A program made the position numbers and the translations under genes. This document shows positions 60,131 to 64,000 of a DNA stretch of 64,000 bases, in pieces. Origin of the DNA: Gnetum montanum (taxonomy: Eukaryota > Streptophyta > Gnetopsida > Gnetales > Gnetaceae). Location: positions 9,923 to 73,922 of the forward strand of contig MNCI01022636.1 in assembly GCA_015680685.1 (NCBI GenBank), given 5' to 3'. The first letter of the stretch is position 1. Every line of letters starts with the position of its first letter. The notes below the pieces were generated by a model. The model made no database searches, was not told where the DNA came from, and saw only the letters and a list, made by a program, of their open reading frames with translations.

Positions 60131-61905
60131 TGATAGACTAGGGAGCAATGGAGGACTCCTGTTTTCTTTTTACATGTATCATTATGGTATGGCCATAAAT
60201 ATATTCATATTTCAATTTTATGGCCCCAAAAAACCATAGTAACTTATCCAAACTGGTATCCATTTATCTATATTATTATTTTTCTTATGTCACTCCTAAT
60301 TTATGTGAAAATTCTCTAGATCATGAGGATGTTCAACTTTTTGGAATAATAAAACCATAGTCAAGATGACGTCCAGCCCTTTGGAATATCAGAATCATAG
60401 TTAAGATGTCTGCAGTGTATTTTTCATGAATTATTGTGTGAGTAATGTTTGAACTGAAACTGGGATAATGAGCAACACAAACTCTCTCCTATGCTAATAT
60501 TTCAAATTAACAGGAAATCCATGGCTATTAATGATCAAGATTTTGACCTACAGCAAAGAAATGAAGAATTCTGCCATTTGCTAGTGTGTTATTGTTACTA
60601 GAGCAACTGCAAATTCATCCCTGCTTCAGTAGTTGCAAATGCTGAGTCACTAGTGTCTTCTAGATACACCAAAGCTCTATTTTTAGTGATAGTTATTTAG
60701 TATCAGAAGGTTTGAAACTCTGTTCAGCATCTCAGAAATTTCTGCATGAACTATACATGCCCTACACCAGTGAAGCCAAAGGCACAATGGAAATGAATAC
60801 AACCATTGTTCCAAGTGAGAACTCCATGTGTGCTCTACATTCACTGAATTTCTGGGACTAGATTCTTGGTAGGATGCACTTGTCTACCATGATTTAAGAT
60901 TTTTGTCAGCTGCGGTTACGCACTACATTTTTCTTGGAGTTTATTTCTCTACCATGCCCTAGTGCTCTGTCAAATACGAGCTAGAAAACCTATTGTATTT
61001 TTTCCCTTTTATCCGAAGACTCCACTCTCTATATACTGTAGATTGTTGAAGGAGATCTTCTTTTTCTTTTGCAGGTTGCAAGAGAAAATGATAATTGTGG
61101 TTTAGGGTTTTAACCTCCTGAAATATTTGTCCCAAATTTACCTAGGGCTTCCTAGGTTTGTCTTTCTAAATTCATTTTATTCAATTTGTGAATTAGGAAC
61201 AACTGTTGTATGACTTGGGTGCTAATATTGGCAAGATTTTGATATATTCTTGATGCTTGTAGTGCTATTTTTCTTCTAAAACCATTGCTCATAACCTATT
61301 CTTGTTTCTTCGATTTTCATTGCTGATTTAAATGTAGAGTATATACAAAGTGTTTGACAAATTGCCTTTTTCCAGTGTCTCTACTTTTGCTATCAATAAA
61401 CATTACTGTGACGTCAAATTCTCAATTCTTATATATATTGCTAAATGCATTTTAATTCTTATTCTCTTTCTCTCTTCTTCTTTTATTCTGCACTTCATAT
61501 ACAGGGCACATGAACAAATAGCTTCATGAACACTACTAAAATTTCCAATGACCAGTTTACCATCAATTGTAGTTACTTTGATTCTTCATTTCTTTCTTCT
61601 TTAAATTTAGATGCTATTTCTCTTTATCCACAAGCTGAAATTTTGTTTATTCTGATAGAGTAAACCATTCTATATGAATTTTCTTTATATTTTATAGCCT
61701 TTCCTCCAATCTTTCAACATCTAAAATTGCTTTGCAATGGATCTTTAAAAGCTCCCTTGTGAATTTAGTGAGAAAACATAGTTAATAATTTGTGGAATTC
61801 TTGCCACTTCTCCAACTATGAATAAGAGAGTACTAAAAACTGCAAAAACCTTTAATCAATTATATCATGCCAACCTGTTCCATGAAATGGCCAAAATGTG
61901 CTAAC
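60131..61905. other. Lower-repeat stretch, no clear gene
   Basis: A two-unit tandem of about 42 bp lies at 60335-60415 (ttggaata..a.aa.catagt.aagatg). Around 60500-60600 a segment ...attaacag|gaaatccatggctat reads MAINDQDFDLQQRNEEF and is preceded by an acceptor-like AG, so it could be a lone exon relic; support is weak. T-rich runs and AG acceptor-like sites occur at 61060-61075 and 61490-61505. No exon chain could be built. Confidence 0.35.
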
Positions 61906-63226
61906 AAAATAGAAATCTTAAAACTTTATTAAAAAATACATAATAAGTTTAAGAGATGTGTACAAGAAGTGCTTGTAGGAGAGCAAAGAGGGGTTCGTTT
62001 GGATAGGGTTTTAGAGTTCATTGAAGTAGATGAGATCCACTCTATGATCCAAATTCACTGTGATCCAAATTCACTACTACTTTAGATTTATAACATTGAT
62101 CATTGCTGGGGAATGAAAAATGTGAAAGGATGTGGAATACGAAATTGCTCCATGGTGGGAATTGAGGATCCTAGGGACGAAGTGTGGAAGCCATAAACTC
62201 ACAAATTCCAAGGGGATAAAGAGGGTCACAAGGCCACAAGGGTTCCATGATAAGGAAATTTGAGAAGTTGCATTTCTACAAGTGTGCAAGATCTTTCAAT
62301 TTCTACAATTTTCAAAGTGTATGAACGCCAAAGGTGTGGAACCTAAAAATTGTATTGGGGTTTAGATTGTATAGGTTTTGGACCATGAATGGGGCTGAAA
62401 ATTGGCTATAATTTGGCTTTAAAATGGCTGAAAAATTGTACAAACTTCTACCACGTACAAGTGAGATGGGTGCCCAAATGGGGGTGGGGGGGGGGGGGGA
62501 TTACTATGTATGGAAAGTGCCATACCCACTTGGACATTCTATTTATTATAAATAGTAACAGGGACACACCATCCACACTAGCTTTGTTCTTCCATGTTGT
62601 GCCTTCAACCTTCCTTGTTGGAGTGTATAATTAATGTCGAAGCCTATGGAGTATTGAAATTTTGTTCATGTTGCTTTTACGCTTGGGATAAGGTGTGTTA
62701 ATGCTAGGAGAGAAGATCAATGTTGGAGGAGTGTAACATCAATGTTGGGAGCAGAGCTTATACCCCTCCACGGTAAGTATTGGTGGTTCCACACTTCTCC
62801 ACATTAGTGGTAGGTAAGATCTATCTTTGTCCTTCCCCCACCCTGCCAACCCTAGCCCCACCCCCACCCCCCCTCTCGAACACCTTTCTACGCTAACAGT
62901 AGGTGAAGTACACCCGTCATGCATGGATTTCCAAGGTAGAAAGCACTATACCCTCCATAAAACCCATAAAATTACCATTATTGACATCTTAGAAGACATT
63001 TTGACCCCCTAAGCTGAAATATAGATAGTACATGACCTTTTCCACTTGGGGGATGAGTCTTTGACTACTAATAAGGCATTTTTTAGTCCAAAAATATGAA
63101 ATATGTGAGATTGCCCCTCACGGATAGCAATCTTCACATTTACAATGAAGTCTTACCTCAAGTTTCATGGGGTAAAGGTTACATGATGAAAAATGATTAC
63201 AACATAAAACATTTAGTGGTGTTTCA
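61906..63226 (-). repeat. LTR of family D, inverted
   Basis: The reverse complement starts TGAAACACC at 63226 and aligns with 23550-24800. Shared blocks include acccatctcacttgtac and atgatcaatgt/gtgatccaagt, then cttgtacacatctcttaaac. It holds a run of 14 G (62486-62499) and a C-rich segment (62835-62876). It ends around the aataaag-type region; the 3' end is missing or diverged. Confidence 0.72.
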
Positions 63227-64000
63227 ATGGCCCCTCTCTATTAGTATCCAATGGATTGGCCCAAGACACATTAACAAAGAATAAAAAAACACAATAGTAG
63301 GTCCACCACTAATGTTTCCTCTCTACACTTGATCCAGTCATGTCAAACCTTTCCGAAGAGTGCTTGTTATGATGGAATAAGTCTATGATGGAAAGATGGT
63401 AATGGGGTTATGAAAAGATGGTTATGAGGGATAACAATAAATTCCAAGTGTTGACATCATGGCTATAGTATGGCATTGACATGTATGTTAGGCCATTTAG
63501 AAGTGTAGCTCACTCAGTAAATGTGTTTGAAGAACCAACACATCCCTCCTAGGTTTCATTAGTCATTAGGCTTGTCCCTTATGTTCAAGCCATTGGTCTT
63601 TACTAGCCATCCAACTTGGCAATTTGCATACCCATTTTTTTTGTAGGATGAAACCTTCATTAGGTTTCTTTTCCAAGGCTAGATACATTTGGTTTTTTTA
63701 TTGAATGAATTGTGTTACACTCAATGGACTTGGAGGTTATCCCATTGAACAAGATGTGTTATGTTCGATGAACTTAATGATTTCCCACTAAATGAAATGT
63801 GTTACATTCAAGTGGACTTGGAGGTGGGGCATGACAAAAGGATGTCATATGGTCATAAATGCATGAATGTCAAACATTGGTCAACATTGTTACTCAAGGT
63901 ATGGAAGATCATGATCAATCTATGGGATTGGGCTCAAGGAGTGGTGTTAGATGGAGGGTGATGGTATAAACACTCTTGACATAGTAGGACAAGCTCATCA
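63227..64000. other. Unassigned flank with a short tandem repeat
   Basis: No coding domain was seen. A three-unit tandem of about 44 bp is present with unit starts at 63711, 63755 and 63799, each reading tgtgtta followed by a ggacttggaggt-like half in units one and three. The sequence continues beyond the window. Confidence 0.5.

Overview
This window looks like gene-poor nuclear DNA from a plant with a very large genome, most likely a gymnosperm such as a conifer. The evidence is its high A+T content, its old and stop-riddled LTR retrotransposons of several lineages nested in one another, and the absence of any intact cellular gene, rRNA, tRNA or CRISPR array. No ORF here is a convincing functional gene. 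Almost every recognisable coding segment is a decayed retrotransposon reading frame. Lost codons are mostly of the CAG-to-TAG and TGG-to-TGA/TAG kind, as expected from decay of methylated cytosines.

Layout by region. 1-1133: tail and 3' LTR of an old Gypsy-type element (family E). 1150-3190: pieces of Gypsy family A, namely an integrase C-terminus and LTR on the plus strand and a gag piece on the minus strand. 4208-11125: a Copia element (family B) with two 467-bp LTRs, an iMet-like primer-binding site and gag-PR-INT-RT-RH in Copia order. 11190-12680: repeat family F. 12690-20985: two family A Gypsy copies head to head; the plus copy keeps recognisable gag, PR, RT, RNase H and integrase. 21870-23270: gag remnant, polypurine tract and LTR of another Gypsy-like element. 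23550-35806: family D, a Tat-like element with a plus-strand gag-protease relic but no RT or integrase. In its second half lies a minus-strand, multi-exon gene relic with several canonical GT-AG introns of about 90-120 bp. 37866-44841: family G, an LTR element with a minus-strand gag. 49021-56890: remains of a Copia element (family H) with a Sirevirus-like 3' end, interrupted at 49514-54010 by a younger, less decayed family E element (LTR, PBS, gag, protease, then truncated). 57367-58096: a candidate LTR. 58490-60130: inverted copy of family F. 61906-63226: inverted copy of the family D LTR.

The signals most worth a second look are: (1) the intron-containing antisense reading frame at 30011-33890, whose frame continues across introns; (2) the unassigned reading frames at 42212-42660 and 54040-55340; (3) short motif arrays (GACATCT-type and GATATC-type) in the LTR promoter regions, one of them shared by two otherwise unrelated LTR families. 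All domain calls were made by reading translations by eye. Boundaries marked approximate come from comparing repeat copies within the window.
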